Assembly (NCBI GenBank): GCA_025989215.1
Contig: JAPDNP010000004.1
Coordinates: 124,001 to 188,000, forward strand
Source: Neisseriaceae bacterium JH1-16
GTDB lineage: Bacteria > Pseudomonadota > Gammaproteobacteria > Burkholderiales > Chromobacteriaceae
Direction of reading: 5' to 3'
Length of the DNA: 64,000 nucleotides
A program made the position numbers and the translations under genes. Shown here piece by piece: positions 46,369-54,858 of the stretch. Every line of letters begins with the position of its first letter. The stretch's first letter is position 1. The notes below the pieces were generated by a model. It had not been told where the DNA came from and did no database searches. It was given only the letters and a program-made list of their open reading frames with translations.

Positions 46369-46410
46369 AGTGAAGACTGTTGCAGCGCCGGTCCCGCCCG
46401 GCGAGGCGGG

Positions 46411-46444
46411 ATACTTTCTTTTGCTTCGCCAAAAGAAAGTATCC
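46411..46444. repeat. Palindromic repeat, copy 1
   Basis: GATACTTTCTTTTG and its exact complement CAAAAGAAAGTATC flank the six-base loop CTTCGC. A related copy lies in inverted orientation at 47025-47058. Confidence 0.9.
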
Positions 46445-46677
46445 AAAGAAAAGGCGACCCCGATGCACTGGCCTTCGGCTTCCCTCGCGCCTGCCAAGTG
46501 GCCAGGCGCCGCCGAACTCGCGCCGCGCTAACGTCGCGGCACTCGAACATGCGGCGGCTTAAGACCTGGCCGCTTGACGATCGCTCGGCAGCGCAAAGGG
46601 GGATGGGTAGGAGGATTGCGGCGGTTCTGCACATCCAAGATGTAAAGCGTTGTGACGAGACTGCCGATCGACGTATC

Positions 46678-46747
46678 AAGGTTGGCCGAAAGCCCCGCTT
46701 TCCAGCAGAGCCACTGACCGGGCCTTCGGCCAACCTTTGGTGCTTAT
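46678..46747. repeat. Widely spaced inverted pair of the uptake-like word
   Basis: AAGGTTGGCCGAA (46678-46690) and TTCGGCCAACCTT (46735-46747) are exact 13-base inverted copies 44 bases apart, too far for a simple terminator. Confidence 0.9.
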
Positions 46748-47024
46748 CCACAGCAAAACACCTACTGGCCATGTAGACCATTTCAGTCATCCGCTGGTTT
46801 ACCCAGCCCCATTCACGACGCCCACCGACAACCACCCTTCCCCCTTCGACGCCGCCGAGGACGACACGGACAACGGGGGAAGTCGGCGAGCACTGTTCGA
46901 GTGCCGGCGCAGCCGGCGCGAGTTGCGCAGCCGCCCGTTGGCCGTGGCGCCCGCAGGGCAGCCCGCGAAGCGGGCCGGCGTCGTGGGGTCGCCTTTTTGC
47001 TACGCAGCAACTCCGTTGTCTTTG

Positions 47025-47058
47025 GTTCCTTTCTTTTGGCGAAGCAAAAGAAAGGAAC
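47025..47058. repeat. Palindromic repeat, copy 2
   Basis: GTTCCTTTCTTTTG and CAAAAGAAAGGAAC flank the loop GCGAAG, which is the inverse complement of the copy-1 loop. Inverted relative to copy 1, with extra sequence beside it. Confidence 0.9.
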
Positions 47059-47146
47059 TCGCCAGTCGGGCGAGGCCGACAAGGCCGCATCCCTCACCAA
47101 CGCTGGCCGAACAGCACAACGCAGCAACTGCTCTAGCTTCCCAAAA

Positions 47147-47170
47147 CAAAAACGGACGCCCAGCGTCCGT
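47147..47170 (-). terminator. Terminator of sixA
   Basis: Stem ACGGACGC/GCGTCCGT, followed on the minus strand by TTTTTGTTTTG. Confidence 0.9.
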
Positions 47171-47199
47171 CTCACCCACTCTTTGGCCAACCTGGCCCC

Positions 47200-47658
47200 T
47201 TAACTATCCAGCATCGACGGCGTCATCATCACCTTCAACCGCACCTGCTCGAACTCGCCGCGCTGGCGGTACTGCAACCACCACACCGCACCCTTCTTCA
47301 CGCTCCACAGCTGCTGCTCGCCAGCCAAGAGCTGCGCCGCCAGCCAGCCTATCCACGGCTGATGGCCGACCACCACCACGGTACCCTCGCGGTTCGGCCA
47401 ACCCAGCGCGCCCAGCACCTCCTCGGCGCTGGCGCCCGGATTGAGTGCGGGCAACACCTCGGAGTTCTTGGCGAGAAACGCCGCGGTCTGCTGCGAGCGG
47501 CGCGCCTCGGACACCAGCAAGGTATAGCTGTCCGGCAGGCGCGGACGCAGCCAGGCGGCCATGCGGCTCGCCTGCAGCTGGCCGCGCCGGGTCAGTTCGC
47601 GTGCCAGATCGTCCGTGCCGTCTTCGGCCTCGGCGTGACGCCACAAGATCAGGTCCAT
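47200..47658 (-). CDS. sixA: Phosphohistidine phosphatase SixA
   Basis: A 152-residue histidine-phosphatase superfamily protein with the RHG-type motif LWRHAEAED (His8 phospho-acceptor) and the second His in VVGHQPWIGW. It dephosphorylates histidine-containing phosphotransfer domains in known cases. Strong AGGAGAGG ribosome site. Monocistronic; one repeated-word copy at 47393. Confidence 0.92.
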   Translation of the reverse strand: MDLILWRHAEAEDGTDDLARELTRRGQLQASRMAAWLRPRLPDSYTLLVSEARRSQQTAAFLAKNSEVLPALNPGASAEEVLGALGWPNREGTVVVVGHQPWIGWLAAQLLAGEQQLWSVKKGAVWWLQYRQRGEFEQVRLKVMMTPSMLDS

Positions 47659-47778
47659 GTCCTCTCCTAACGCTATTCGGCGCCCCGTCCGGCGGTGCGC
47701 CTGTTGTTGTTCGATGCCGTCAGACCGAAACGGCAGCGCTTCGTTTCAAGCATAGCGGCCGTGCGTGTCGGCTACGTG

Positions 47779-48480
47779 TCAGCGCCACAGCGCCGTCAGC
47801 AGCGGAATCAGCACCGCCGAGATCAAGCCGTTCAGCCCCATCGCCAGCCCGGCGAACGCACCGGCGGTTTCCGACACCGTCATCGCACGCGCGGTACCGA
47901 TGCCGTGAGCGGCGATGCCGGTGGCCAGGCCGAACACCATGTCCTGCTTGAAGCCAAGCCGGTACAGCACCGGTTTCAACACCACCGCGCCGAAGATGCC
48001 GGACACGATCACGAAGGCGGCGGCCAGCTCCGGCACGCCACCGATGCTCTGCGCCACGCCCATCGCGATCGGCGTGGTGATCGAGCGGGTCGCCAGCGAC
48101 AGCACCACCGACTCGGGCAGGCCGAACAGCGCGCCCAGGCCCGCCGCGCTGACGATGCCCAGCACGCTGCCCACCAGCAGCGTGATCAGCAAGGGCTTGG
48201 CCGCGCGTTTCAGGCGGGTGAACTGCTGATAGAGCGGAATCGCCAGCGCCACCGTCACCGGGCCGAGCATCAGGTGGATGATCTGCGCCCCGTCGCGGTA
48301 CTGCCGGTAGTCGATGTGGAACACCAAGAGCACCGCTATCAGCATCAACACCGACAGCAGCAGCGGGTTGGTCAGCGGATGACCGTGGCAGCGCCGGCTA
48401 ATGGTCAGCGCCAGCTTGTAGGCGCCCAGCGTCAGGAACAGGCCGGACAGCGGCGAGGCAAACAGCGGGGCAAGCATCAT
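47779..48480 (-). CDS. lrgB: LrgB/CidB-family membrane protein
   Basis: A 233-residue polytopic protein of the LrgB/YohK family with seven or eight hydrophobic segments and the conserved SVTTPIAM-like block (RSITTPIAMGVAQSIGG) and GIAAHGIGTARA. Paired with LrgA, overlapping its stop by four bases. Family roles include holin-like control of murein hydrolases and export of glycolate or pyruvate. Confidence 0.92.
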   Translation of the reverse strand: MMLAPLFASPLSGLFLTLGAYKLALTISRRCHGHPLTNPLLLSVLMLIAVLLVFHIDYRQYRDGAQIIHLMLGPVTVALAIPLYQQFTRLKRAAKPLLITLLVGSVLGIVSAAGLGALFGLPESVVLSLATRSITTPIAMGVAQSIGGVPELAAAFVIVSGIFGAVVLKPVLYRLGFKQDMVFGLATGIAAHGIGTARAMTVSETAGAFAGLAMGLNGLISAVLIPLLTALWR

Positions 48481-48833
48481 GCCTGCTCCCTATCCACATG
48501 ACGACACAGCAGCCAGGACAGCAGCGCCGCGGCGCCGACCAGGGTAATCAGCGTCGAGGCCACCAGCACCAGCGACAGCGGCAACAGATAGGGCTCGAGC
48601 AGCGACCAGTAGGCGAGCATGCCGACCCCGGCCGGCACGAAGAACAGCGACATGTGCTTGAGCAGGCGGCCGACGCCGTCGCCCAGGCCCGACGGCACCC
48701 GGCGCTTCATGCACAGGGTCAGGAACAACAACAACATGCCCAGCACCGGGCCGGGTACCGGCAGCGCCAGCCAATGGACCAGCGCCTCGCCGGCCAATTG
48801 ATAGCCGAGCAGCCAAAGCAGGGTTTCCAGCAT
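48477..48833 (-). CDS. lrgA: LrgA/CidA-family holin-like protein
   Basis: A 118-residue protein with four transmembrane helices, containing [13 protein letters not shown] and [12 protein letters not shown], signature blocks of LrgA/CidA/YohJ. Start at MLETLLW; a TTG 24 bases upstream is less likely. Cotranscribed with lrgB and divergent from ubiC-ubiA. Confidence 0.9.
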   Translation of the reverse strand: MLETLLWLLGYQLAGEALVHWLALPVPGPVLGMLLLFLTLCMKRRVPSGLGDGVGRLLKHMSLFFVPAGVGMLAYWSLLEPYLLPLSLVLVASTLITLVGAAALLSWLLCRHVDREQA

Positions 48834-48962
48834 CACATCACTTTCTCTCGCATACAAATTTCATACCACCCGGCGCGATGCGGCGGGATGGACTTGCGGC
48901 CCGCCGCTGCCGCCACCGCACCGGCCGGGACAGCGTCGGGGGGCTTTGGCATAATGCCGGCC

Positions 48963-49514
48963 ATGACTTCGCCTACCGTTTCACGCGACGCGCTGTGGTG
49001 CGTCGAGGCCCCGGCGGTGACCGACCGCCTGCGGCCCATTCTGACCGGTGCCGGCTCGCTGACCGAGCGGCTGATTGCACTGGGCGCCCCGTTCTCGGTG
49101 CGCGTGCTCGACCAGGGCCGCGACACCGTCGCCGCCGACGAAACCGCGCTGCTCGGCGTCGCGCCCGGCTCCGCGGTGCTGGCCCGCCATGTCGCGCTGC
49201 TGCTCGACGACACCCCGGTGGTGGTGGCGCGCAGCGTCACCCCCTGGCTCGACCCGGTGTGGACACCGGTGCTGGAGCGCGGCAGCCGCTCGCTCGGTTT
49301 CACCCTGTTCGGCGAGCTGAACGAGGAGCTGATCCGCGAACCGCTGCACTACGCCACGCTCGATGCAGCGCACCCGCTGTTCGCCCTGACCCGCCGGCAC
49401 GACGCCACGTCGGCCGAACGCTATATCGCGCGCCGCTCGCGCTTCGTGCTCGCAGGCTCCGCATTGATCGTCTGCGAAGTCTTCCTGCCCGCCCTCGCCC
49501 ACTATCTGCCATGA
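48963..49514 (+). CDS. ubiC: Chorismate pyruvate-lyase
   Basis: A 183-residue enzyme that makes 4-hydroxybenzoate from chorismate, the first step of ubiquinone synthesis. It shows the family pattern SLTERL, the VARSVTPW core, FTLFGEL and [20 protein letters not shown]. Overlaps ubiA by four bases. An ATG nine bases upstream is an alternative start. Confidence 0.93.
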   Translation: MTSPTVSRDALWCVEAPAVTDRLRPILTGAGSLTERLIALGAPFSVRVLDQGRDTVAADETALLGVAPGSAVLARHVALLLDDTPVVVARSVTPWLDPVWTPVLERGSRSLGFTLFGELNEELIREPLHYATLDAAHPLFALTRRHDATSAERYIARRSRFVLAGSALIVCEVFLPALAHYLP

Positions 49515-50392
49515 CCCTCACCGCCCGACTGAAGGACCGTTACACCGTTTACAGCCAGCTGATGCGCCTCGACAAACCGATCGGCACGCTGCTGCTCTTG
49601 TGGCCGACGCTGTGGGCATTGTGGATCGCCGGCAACGGCCGGCCCGACTGGACGCTGGTGCTGATCTTCTCGCTTGGCACCTTGCTGATGCGTTCGGCCG
49701 GCTGCGTGATCAACGACTATGCCGACCGCGACTTCGACGGCCATGTCGAGCGCACCAAGCTGCGCCCGTTCGCGCGCGGCGCGGTCAGCAAGAAGGAAGC
49801 GCTGCTGCTGGTCGCCGCACTGTCGCTGCTGTCCTTCCTGCTGATCCTGCCGCTGAACCGGCTGACCTGGCTGATGAGCCTGCCGGCGCTGTTCCTGGCG
49901 ATGAGCTACCCGTTCACCAAGCGCTTTCTCGCGCTGCCGCAAGCCTATCTGGGCATCGCATTCGGCTTTGGCATACCAATGGCGTTTGCCGCGCAGACCG
50001 ACAGTGTACCGGCAATCGCCTGGTGGATGCTGCTGGGCAATATCTTCTGGACGCTCGGCTACGACACCGAATATGCCATCACCGACAAGCCGGACGACCT
50101 GAAGATCGGCATCAAGACCTCGGCGATCACCTTCGGCGACTACGATGTGGCGGCAGTGATGGCCAGCTTTGCGATCTTCACCGCGATCATGGCGGCCATC
50201 GGCCTGTCACTGGGGTTGGGCGTCTGCTACTGGCTGGGTTTGGCGGTCGCTGCGGCAATGATGGCAAGGCAGTACAAAGTCATAAAAGACCGCGATCGCC
50301 TAGCCTGTTTTAAAGCTTTTCTTGGCAACAACCGGGTAGGGATGGTAATTTTCGTCGGCATTTTGACTGAATACAGTCTGAAGGCTCATTGA
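49511..50392 (+). CDS. ubiA: 4-hydroxybenzoate polyprenyltransferase
   Basis: A 293-residue integral membrane prenyltransferase attaching the polyprenyl chain in ubiquinone synthesis. The two Asp-rich motifs are [16 protein letters not shown] and [12 protein letters not shown]. Eight or nine hydrophobic segments follow the family pattern. ATGA overlap with ubiC makes the pair a unit. Confidence 0.96.
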   Translation: MTLTARLKDRYTVYSQLMRLDKPIGTLLLLWPTLWALWIAGNGRPDWTLVLIFSLGTLLMRSAGCVINDYADRDFDGHVERTKLRPFARGAVSKKEALLLVAALSLLSFLLILPLNRLTWLMSLPALFLAMSYPFTKRFLALPQAYLGIAFGFGIPMAFAAQTDSVPAIAWWMLLGNIFWTLGYDTEYAITDKPDDLKIGIKTSAITFGDYDVAAVMASFAIFTAIMAAIGLSLGLGVCYWLGLAVAAAMMARQYKVIKDRDRLACFKAFLGNNRVGMVIFVGILTEYSLKAH

Positions 50393-50507
50393 GCAGTCAT
50401 AAATTTTTATGCTGTTTCGCTGGCCGGCAGCTGAAAAGCGGCCGACCGGCACTCACGGACTCGCTCCGTAAAACCGTCATCAACAACTCATAAATGGGAA
50501 AATAACC

Positions 50508-50705
50508 ATGAAAAAACTGATCGCCGCTCTGGTCGCTGGTGTGTTCGCTTCCGCCGCTTTCGCTGCTACCCCGGTTGCTGCCGAAGCTTCCAAGCCGGCT
50601 GCTGAAAAGCACGAAGCCAAGAAAGCTCACAAGAAGACCACCAAGCACAAGAAGCACGCTTCGGGCACCAAGGCCGAGAAGAAAGCCGCTTCCGCTGCCA
50701 AGTAA
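50508..50705 (+). CDS. Small basic exported protein (Lys/Ala/His-rich, acid-shock-like)
   Basis: A 65-residue protein: signal peptide (MKKLIAALVAGVFASAAFAA), then a tail of Ala, Lys, Glu and His (KHEAKKAHKKTTKHKKHASG). This composition resembles the Asr acid-shock proteins and similar betaproteobacterial periplasmic peptides. Function unknown; it may buffer protons or bind anionic envelope polymers. Its own terminator follows. A/T-rich leader suggests strong expression. Confidence 0.8.
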   Translation: MKKLIAALVAGVFASAAFAATPVAAEASKPAAEKHEAKKAHKKTTKHKKHASGTKAEKKAASAAK

Positions 50706-50728
50706 TTGACGGTTAGCAGTTGAAGAAA

Positions 50729-50756
50729 CGGGCACCCCAGGGTGCCCGTTTTTTAT
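50729..50756. terminator. Bidirectional terminator
   Basis: Stem ACGGGCACCC/GGGTGCCCGT followed by T7, between converging genes. Confidence 0.93.
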
Positions 50757-50779
50757 TGCCGACCCACTTAAACAGGCGC

Positions 50780-51226
50780 TTAGCCGACCCGCAGCGGCAG
50801 CGTGTAAAGCCGGCCGTCCAGATTGATCGTCGCGATCCAGTCGCGCCCCCCGCTGGCACACACCGGCAGCCGCACGCTGGCATGCCAGCCGCCCTGCCCG
50901 TTGGCCACCAGCCGGTAGCGATTGAAGCCCATATCCATCTGCGCCATGCTGAATTCGATGCTGGGAGCTTCCTTGGCCGCGACACCGCTCAACGTCAGCT
51001 CGAACGGCTGGCGGTAGCTCGGCGGCGTGGTGAAACGCAGCGAGCCACCGCCGGGCAGTACGCAGCCCGCGGTGGGCGACGCGCAGGCCAGCGCCTGCGG
51101 CGGCTCGGCCGCCTGTGCCGGCTTGTCGAGCAGATAGTGGGCAATGAACCAGATCTTCACCGCTCCCAGCACCAGCAGCAGCCCGCCGATCGCCAGCCAC
51201 TTCTTCTGCTTCGCGTTCACCGCCAC
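50780..51226 (-). CDS. Hypothetical membrane-anchored protein
   Basis: A 148-residue protein with one N-terminal helix (WLAIGGLLLVLGAVKIWFIAHYLL) and a predicted periplasmic beta-rich domain with three cysteines. I recognise no family. It starts with GTG and overlaps the end of the Nudix-ThiE gene by 10 bases, so it is cotranscribed with it. Confidence 0.75.
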   Translation of the reverse strand: MAVNAKQKKWLAIGGLLLVLGAVKIWFIAHYLLDKPAQAAEPPQALACASPTAGCVLPGGGSLRFTTPPSYRQPFELTLSGVAAKEAPSIEFSMAQMDMGFNRYRLVANGQGGWHASVRLPVCASGGRDWIATINLDGRLYTLPLRVG

Positions 51227-52149
51227 GCCCCGCGCATCAGCGCCACCCCGTGCGCGCCGTGCGCGCGGGCATCGAGCAGGTCGTCGACGCCGAGGCCGCC
51301 GAGCGCCAGCACCGGGATCGGCGTACCGTCGGCCATGAGGCGGTCAAACCCTTCCCAGCCGAGCGGCGCCCGATCCGGATGGCTGGCGGTCGGCTTCACA
51401 TGACCGAGCAGCGCGTAGTCGCAGCCGAGCGCGGCGGCCTGCTCCAGCTCGGCGGCGCTATGGATCGACGCACCGACCCAGTCGAAGGCCGGACGCTCGC
51501 CGGCTTCGGCCAACCTGGCCGCGGTCAGGTGCACCCCGTCCACCGGCAGGCCGGCCAGCCAGGCCGGATCGGCATTGACGATCACCTTGCCGCCCTTCGC
51601 ATGCACCCGCGCCGCCACCTGCTCGACGAAGGCGGCCAGTTGCGCGCGGTCGAGTTGCGGCTCGCGCACGATCACCCAGCGCGCGGTGGTGCTGGCGGCC
51701 AGCGCGCTCAGCACCGCCGCCTCGCCGATCTCGTGCGCGCAGGTGATCGACACCAGCTGCGGGATCGCCAGCGCGCGCAGCACCGGGCCGTTGGCCGGCA
51801 GCATCGGTTCGACCGACAGCACGCCCGGCGTCTGCCAGGAAAAGGACTGGCCCTCGCGGGCATGCAAGGCGCCGTCCCAGGCCCAGACACGGAAGAAACG
51901 CAGAAACACCGTGGCGTGCTCGTACACATAGTGCTTGGTCATCCACGGCGTGGCATGGCGCACCGTGATGCCCATTTCCTCGTGCAGCTCGCGCGCCAGC
52001 GCCTGGTACGGCGTCTCGCCCGGCTCGATCTTGCCACCGGGAAACTCCCAGTAGCCGGCGTAGGGTTTGCCGTCGGGACGGCTGCCCAGCAGGAAGCGGC
52101 CGTCCGCGCCGATCAGCGCCCCGGCGACCACATCGACAATCTTGCTCAT
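51217..52149 (-). CDS. Nudix hydrolase (MutT) fused to a ThiE/TenI-like domain
   Basis: A 310-residue fusion. Residues 1-130 form a MutT domain with a full Nudix box (GKIEPGETPYQALARELHEE at 39-58), expected to hydrolyse 8-oxo-dGTP; residues 135-310 resemble thiamine phosphate synthase/TenI (VNADPAWLAGLPVDGVHLTA, ALGGLGVDDL). The fusion is known in several proteobacteria, where the second domain's activity is uncertain. Start ATG at 52149. Confidence 0.88.
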   Translation of the reverse strand: MSKIVDVVAGALIGADGRFLLGSRPDGKPYAGYWEFPGGKIEPGETPYQALARELHEEMGITVRHATPWMTKHYVYEHATVFLRFFRVWAWDGALHAREGQSFSWQTPGVLSVEPMLPANGPVLRALAIPQLVSITCAHEIGEAAVLSALAASTTARWVIVREPQLDRAQLAAFVEQVAARVHAKGGKVIVNADPAWLAGLPVDGVHLTAARLAEAGERPAFDWVGASIHSAAELEQAAALGCDYALLGHVKPTASHPDRAPLGWEGFDRLMADGTPIPVLALGGLGVDDLLDARAHGAHGVALMRGAWR

Positions 52150-52214
52150 CGTGGCGTGTGCCTCCAATGACATCAGGGCCGGTTGGGCCCTGATGAGGTG
52201 AATGAATAGAGAGA

Positions 52215-52240
52215 ACCCGCCGCCCAAGCCGGACGGCGGG
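52215..52240. other. Hairpin without T-run after the DUF815 gene
   Basis: Stem CCCGCCG/CGGCGGG near the stop of the DUF815 ATPase; no T-run on the minus strand, so termination is doubtful. Confidence 0.4.
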
Positions 52241-52248
52241 CAGGCCGC

Positions 52249-53121
52249 TTACTCGGCCTTGCGTTCGTCGGCGCCACGCCCGGCCCAGTCGCTGGCGAAC
52301 TGCCAGGCCACTCGGCCGGAGCGGCTACCGCGGGTCAGCGACCACTGCAGCGCCGCACGGCGCGCCTCGTCGTCGAGCGGCAGCTGGTAATGTTGCAGCC
52401 AGCTCTCGCAGGCGGCCAAGTAAGCGTCCTGGTCGAACGGGTAGAAGGTCAGCCACAGGCCGAAGCGGTCGGACAGCGACACCTTCTCCTCCACCGTCTC
52501 GCCCGGGTGGATCTCGCCGTTGTCGCTACGCTGGTGCGCCAGGTTGTCGGCCATCCGCTCCGGCATCAGATGGCGGCGGTTCGAGGTGGCATACACCAGC
52601 ACATTGTCGGCACGGCGCGCCAGGCCGCCGTCCAGCGCGGTCTTCAGCGCCTTGTAGGCATCGTCGCCCTCTTCGAACGACAGGTCGTCGCAGAAGATGA
52701 TGAAGCGCTCGGGGCGCGCCGCGATCAGTTCGATGATGTCGTGCAGGTCGGTGAGCTGGCCCTTGTCGACCTCGATCACCCGCAAGCCCAGGGCGGCGAA
52801 TTCGGTCAACAGCGCCTTCACCAGCGAGGACTTGCCGGTGCCGCGCGCGCCGGTCAGCAGCACATTGTTGGCCGGACGGCCGTCGACGAACTGGCGGGTA
52901 TTGCGCACTACCGCGTCGATCTGGCGGTCGATATGGGTCAGCGCCGACAGCGGGAAGCTGTGCGGCTCCTGTACCGACTCCAGCCAGCCGGCCAGGCCGG
53001 CGCGGCGCCAGCGAAACGCGATCGCGTTCCAGTCCGGCTCCGGCCGGGCCGGCGGCAACAAGGGTTCGAGTCGTGCCAGCAGCGCTTCGGCGCGGCCGAG
53101 AAAGGCGTCCAAACGGTCCAT
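52249..53121 (-). CDS. DUF815 AAA+ ATPase
   Basis: A 290-residue AAA protein of the DUF815 family. Walker A is GARGTGKSS (91-99), Walker B FIIFCDDLSF, and the sensor-like YATSNRRHLMPE is intact. The function is not established. Transcribed alone after two tandem hairpins that end the hda transcript. Confidence 0.88.
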   Translation of the reverse strand: MDRLDAFLGRAEALLARLEPLLPPARPEPDWNAIAFRWRRAGLAGWLESVQEPHSFPLSALTHIDRQIDAVVRNTRQFVDGRPANNVLLTGARGTGKSSLVKALLTEFAALGLRVIEVDKGQLTDLHDIIELIAARPERFIIFCDDLSFEEGDDAYKALKTALDGGLARRADNVLVYATSNRRHLMPERMADNLAHQRSDNGEIHPGETVEEKVSLSDRFGLWLTFYPFDQDAYLAACESWLQHYQLPLDDEARRAALQWSLTRGSRSGRVAWQFASDWAGRGADERKAE

Positions 53122-53154
53122 CGGTTTTCCCTTTGTCTTGTGTCTTTTAAAGAG

Positions 53155-53193
53155 CCACTAGCCAAACGGGGGCGGGCCCGGTTTGGCTAGTGG
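53155..53193 (-). terminator. Long hairpin between HAD phosphatase and DUF815 genes
   Basis: CCACTAGCCAAAC and GTTTGGCTAGTGG are perfect 13-base arms with a 13-base loop, followed on the minus strand by CTCTTT. It lies just downstream of the uptake-word hairpin, so the two act in tandem. Confidence 0.75.
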
Positions 53194-53203
53194 TTCTGAA
53201 CAC

Positions 53204-53234
53204 AAGGTTGGCCGAACGGCGATTCGGCCAACCT
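53204..53234. repeat. Inverted pair of the uptake-like word after the HAD gene
   Basis: AAGGTTGGCCGAA (53204-53216) and TTCGGCCAACCT (53223-53234), six-base loop; on the minus strand it follows the HAD gene stop by 15 bases. Confidence 0.92.
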
Positions 53235-53248
53235 CGGATCTTGCAGCG

Positions 53249-53923
53249 TTACGCTTCGTCGCGCAGCGAGATCACCGGCCAGCCATGCGACTCGGCGTGG
53301 GCACGCAGCGTGTCGTCCGGATCGACCGCGATCGGGTCGGACACCAGCGACAGCAGCGGCAGGTCGTTGCGCGAGTCGCTGTAGAAGAAGCTCTTCTCGT
53401 AGTCGGCCAGGGTCTTGCCCTGTTCGGCCAACCATTGCTCCAGGCGGGTGATCTTGCCTTCCTTGAAGCTCGGCACCCCGGCCGGCTTGCCGGTGAAACG
53501 GCCGTCGGCGTGTTCTTCCAGCTCGACCGCGATCAGGCGCTCCACGCCCAGTTCGCGGGCGATCGGGCCAGTGATGAAGCGGTTGGTGGCGGTGATGATC
53601 ATCACCGTGTCGCCGGCGGCCTGGTGGGCGGCGACCAGCGCGCGCGCCTTGGCCGGGATGATCGGCAGGATGTGTTCCTGCATATAGGCAGCGTGCAGCG
53701 TGTCCAGTTCGCTGCGCGAGAAGCGGGTCAGCGGCTCGAGCTGGAAATCGAGAAACTCGTAGATATCGAGCGTGCCGGCCTTGTACTGCTCGTAGAAATG
53801 ATCGTTGCGGCGCGCATAGAACGCCTCGTCGAGCAGGCCGCGCTTCATCAGGAACTTCGGCCACTCCACGTCGGAGTCGCCGGCAATCAGGGTGTGGTCG
53901 AGGTCGAACAGGGCTAGGTTCAT
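53249..53923 (-). CDS. HAD-IB family phosphatase (SerB-like)
   Basis: A 224-residue haloacid dehalogenase of subfamily IB: motif I FDLDHTL (Asp7, Asp9), motif II IITATN, motif III with Lys and [11 protein letters not shown]. Related to SerB and CicA/HisB-like phosphatases; the substrate is unknown. ATGA overlap with hda puts it in the same transcript; an hda-HAD pair is common in betaproteobacteria. Confidence 0.88.
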   Translation of the reverse strand: MNLALFDLDHTLIAGDSDVEWPKFLMKRGLLDEAFYARRNDHFYEQYKAGTLDIYEFLDFQLEPLTRFSRSELDTLHAAYMQEHILPIIPAKARALVAAHQAAGDTVMIITATNRFITGPIARELGVERLIAVELEEHADGRFTGKPAGVPSFKEGKITRLEQWLAEQGKTLADYEKSFFYSDSRNDLPLLSLVSDPIAVDPDDTLRAHAESHGWPVISLRDEA

Positions 53924-54594
53924 GGTTCGCTATCGGTGGTTTGCAGAATATTTTTCACCAGCGGCACGGTGATCGGCCGGCGCATCGCCAGAGAATAGCG
54001 GTCGAGCATGTCAATCATGCGCGTCAGGCTCGCCAGGTCACGCCGCCAGTGATTGAGCAGGTAGCGGTACACGTCCTCGGGGATCGCCAGCTGGCGCTGC
54101 GCGGCGTGGCGCGCCAGCGCAGCGAGCTTGTCCTCGTCGGACAGGCCCTTCACCTCGAACACCAGCCCCCAGCCCAGCCGGGTGCGCAGGTCGTCGCGCA
54201 CCGGCGCCTGCATCGGCGGCTGGCGGCCGGCCATCAGCAGGTGCCCCTCGCCGGACTCCTTCAGCGAGTTGTAGATCGAGAACAGGGTGATCTGGCTGTC
54301 CGGGTCGAGCGCGTCGACATGGTCGACCGCGATGAAGCTCGCCTCGCGGGCGAAATCGGGCAGGGTTTCGGTCTGGCCGTCCAGGTAGATCGACGCGCGT
54401 CCCAGCGACTCGGCGTGGGCGATCCAGGCCTTCAACAGATGCGTCTTGCCGCTGCCGGCCTCGCCCCACAGGTAGACGAAGCGCTCCGGCGCCTCGCCGG
54501 TGATCGCGGCGATCACCTCGCGATTGCGGTCGGCGATGAAGGTGTCAAACGCGGAGACGGGCTCGGGCGTAAGGTCGAGGACGAGCTGATCCAA
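53920..54594 (-). CDS. hda: DnaA regulatory inactivator Hda
   Basis: A 224-residue AAA+ protein that, with the beta clamp, stimulates ATP hydrolysis by DnaA to prevent re-initiation. The N-terminal clamp-binding motif is QLVLDL; Walker A is WGEAGSGKT. The only start before this motif is TTG at 54594, with a stop codon just upstream, so TTG is likely the true start. Divergent from purM. Confidence 0.92.
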   Translation of the reverse strand: MDQLVLDLTPEPVSAFDTFIADRNREVIAAITGEAPERFVYLWGEAGSGKTHLLKAWIAHAESLGRASIYLDGQTETLPDFAREASFIAVDHVDALDPDSQITLFSIYNSLKESGEGHLLMAGRQPPMQAPVRDDLRTRLGWGLVFEVKGLSDEDKLAALARHAAQRQLAIPEDVYRYLLNHWRRDLASLTRMIDMLDRYSLAMRRPITVPLVKNILQTTDSEP

Positions 54595-54858
54595 GGCTGG
54601 CGGTCATCAAGAACGGTTGAAATCGGATCCCAAGTTTACGTGCAAAGCGCCCGCCAGTCGCCCCCGATCCACGCAATTCATGACAAAAGGCGGCGCTTTC
54701 GCCCACCGCCGCGCCCCCGTTCGCGACCCCGTTACGGACGAACGGCCGCCATCCGGCTCAGATCGGGCCCAAAGCCGCGGGTAAATCGGTTAAAATACAG
54801 GCGCTTTTGGCGACCCCGGAAGCACCGACAACGCTTACGTTTGCAGAAAGAGACTCCT
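54595..54858. promoter_or_regulatory. Divergent promoter region between hda and purM
   Basis: A 264-base spacer with TAAAAT at 54791-54796 as a possible -10 element for purM. I cannot identify a PurR-type operator. Confidence 0.35.

Larger units (their letters stand above)
46261..47199. other. 939-base gene-poor repeat island after metE
   Basis: No real gene is visible. It holds the metE terminator, two palindromes based on CTTTCTTTTG (46411-46444 and 47025-47058) in inverted orientation sharing flanking text such as AAAGGCGACCCC, three copies of the uptake-like word, and the sixA terminator. Long reading frames across it are spurious and encode repeats such as FCFAKRK. Confidence 0.75.

Noticed and set aside
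46253-46531. 92-codon frame including FLLLRQKK
   Set aside because: The residues are the palindrome read as protein, a common artefact of repeated intergenic elements.
46737-47444. 235-codon frame in the island after metE
   Set aside because: It crosses the palindromic repeat and the sixA terminator and runs into antisense sixA; low complexity and no homologue recognised.
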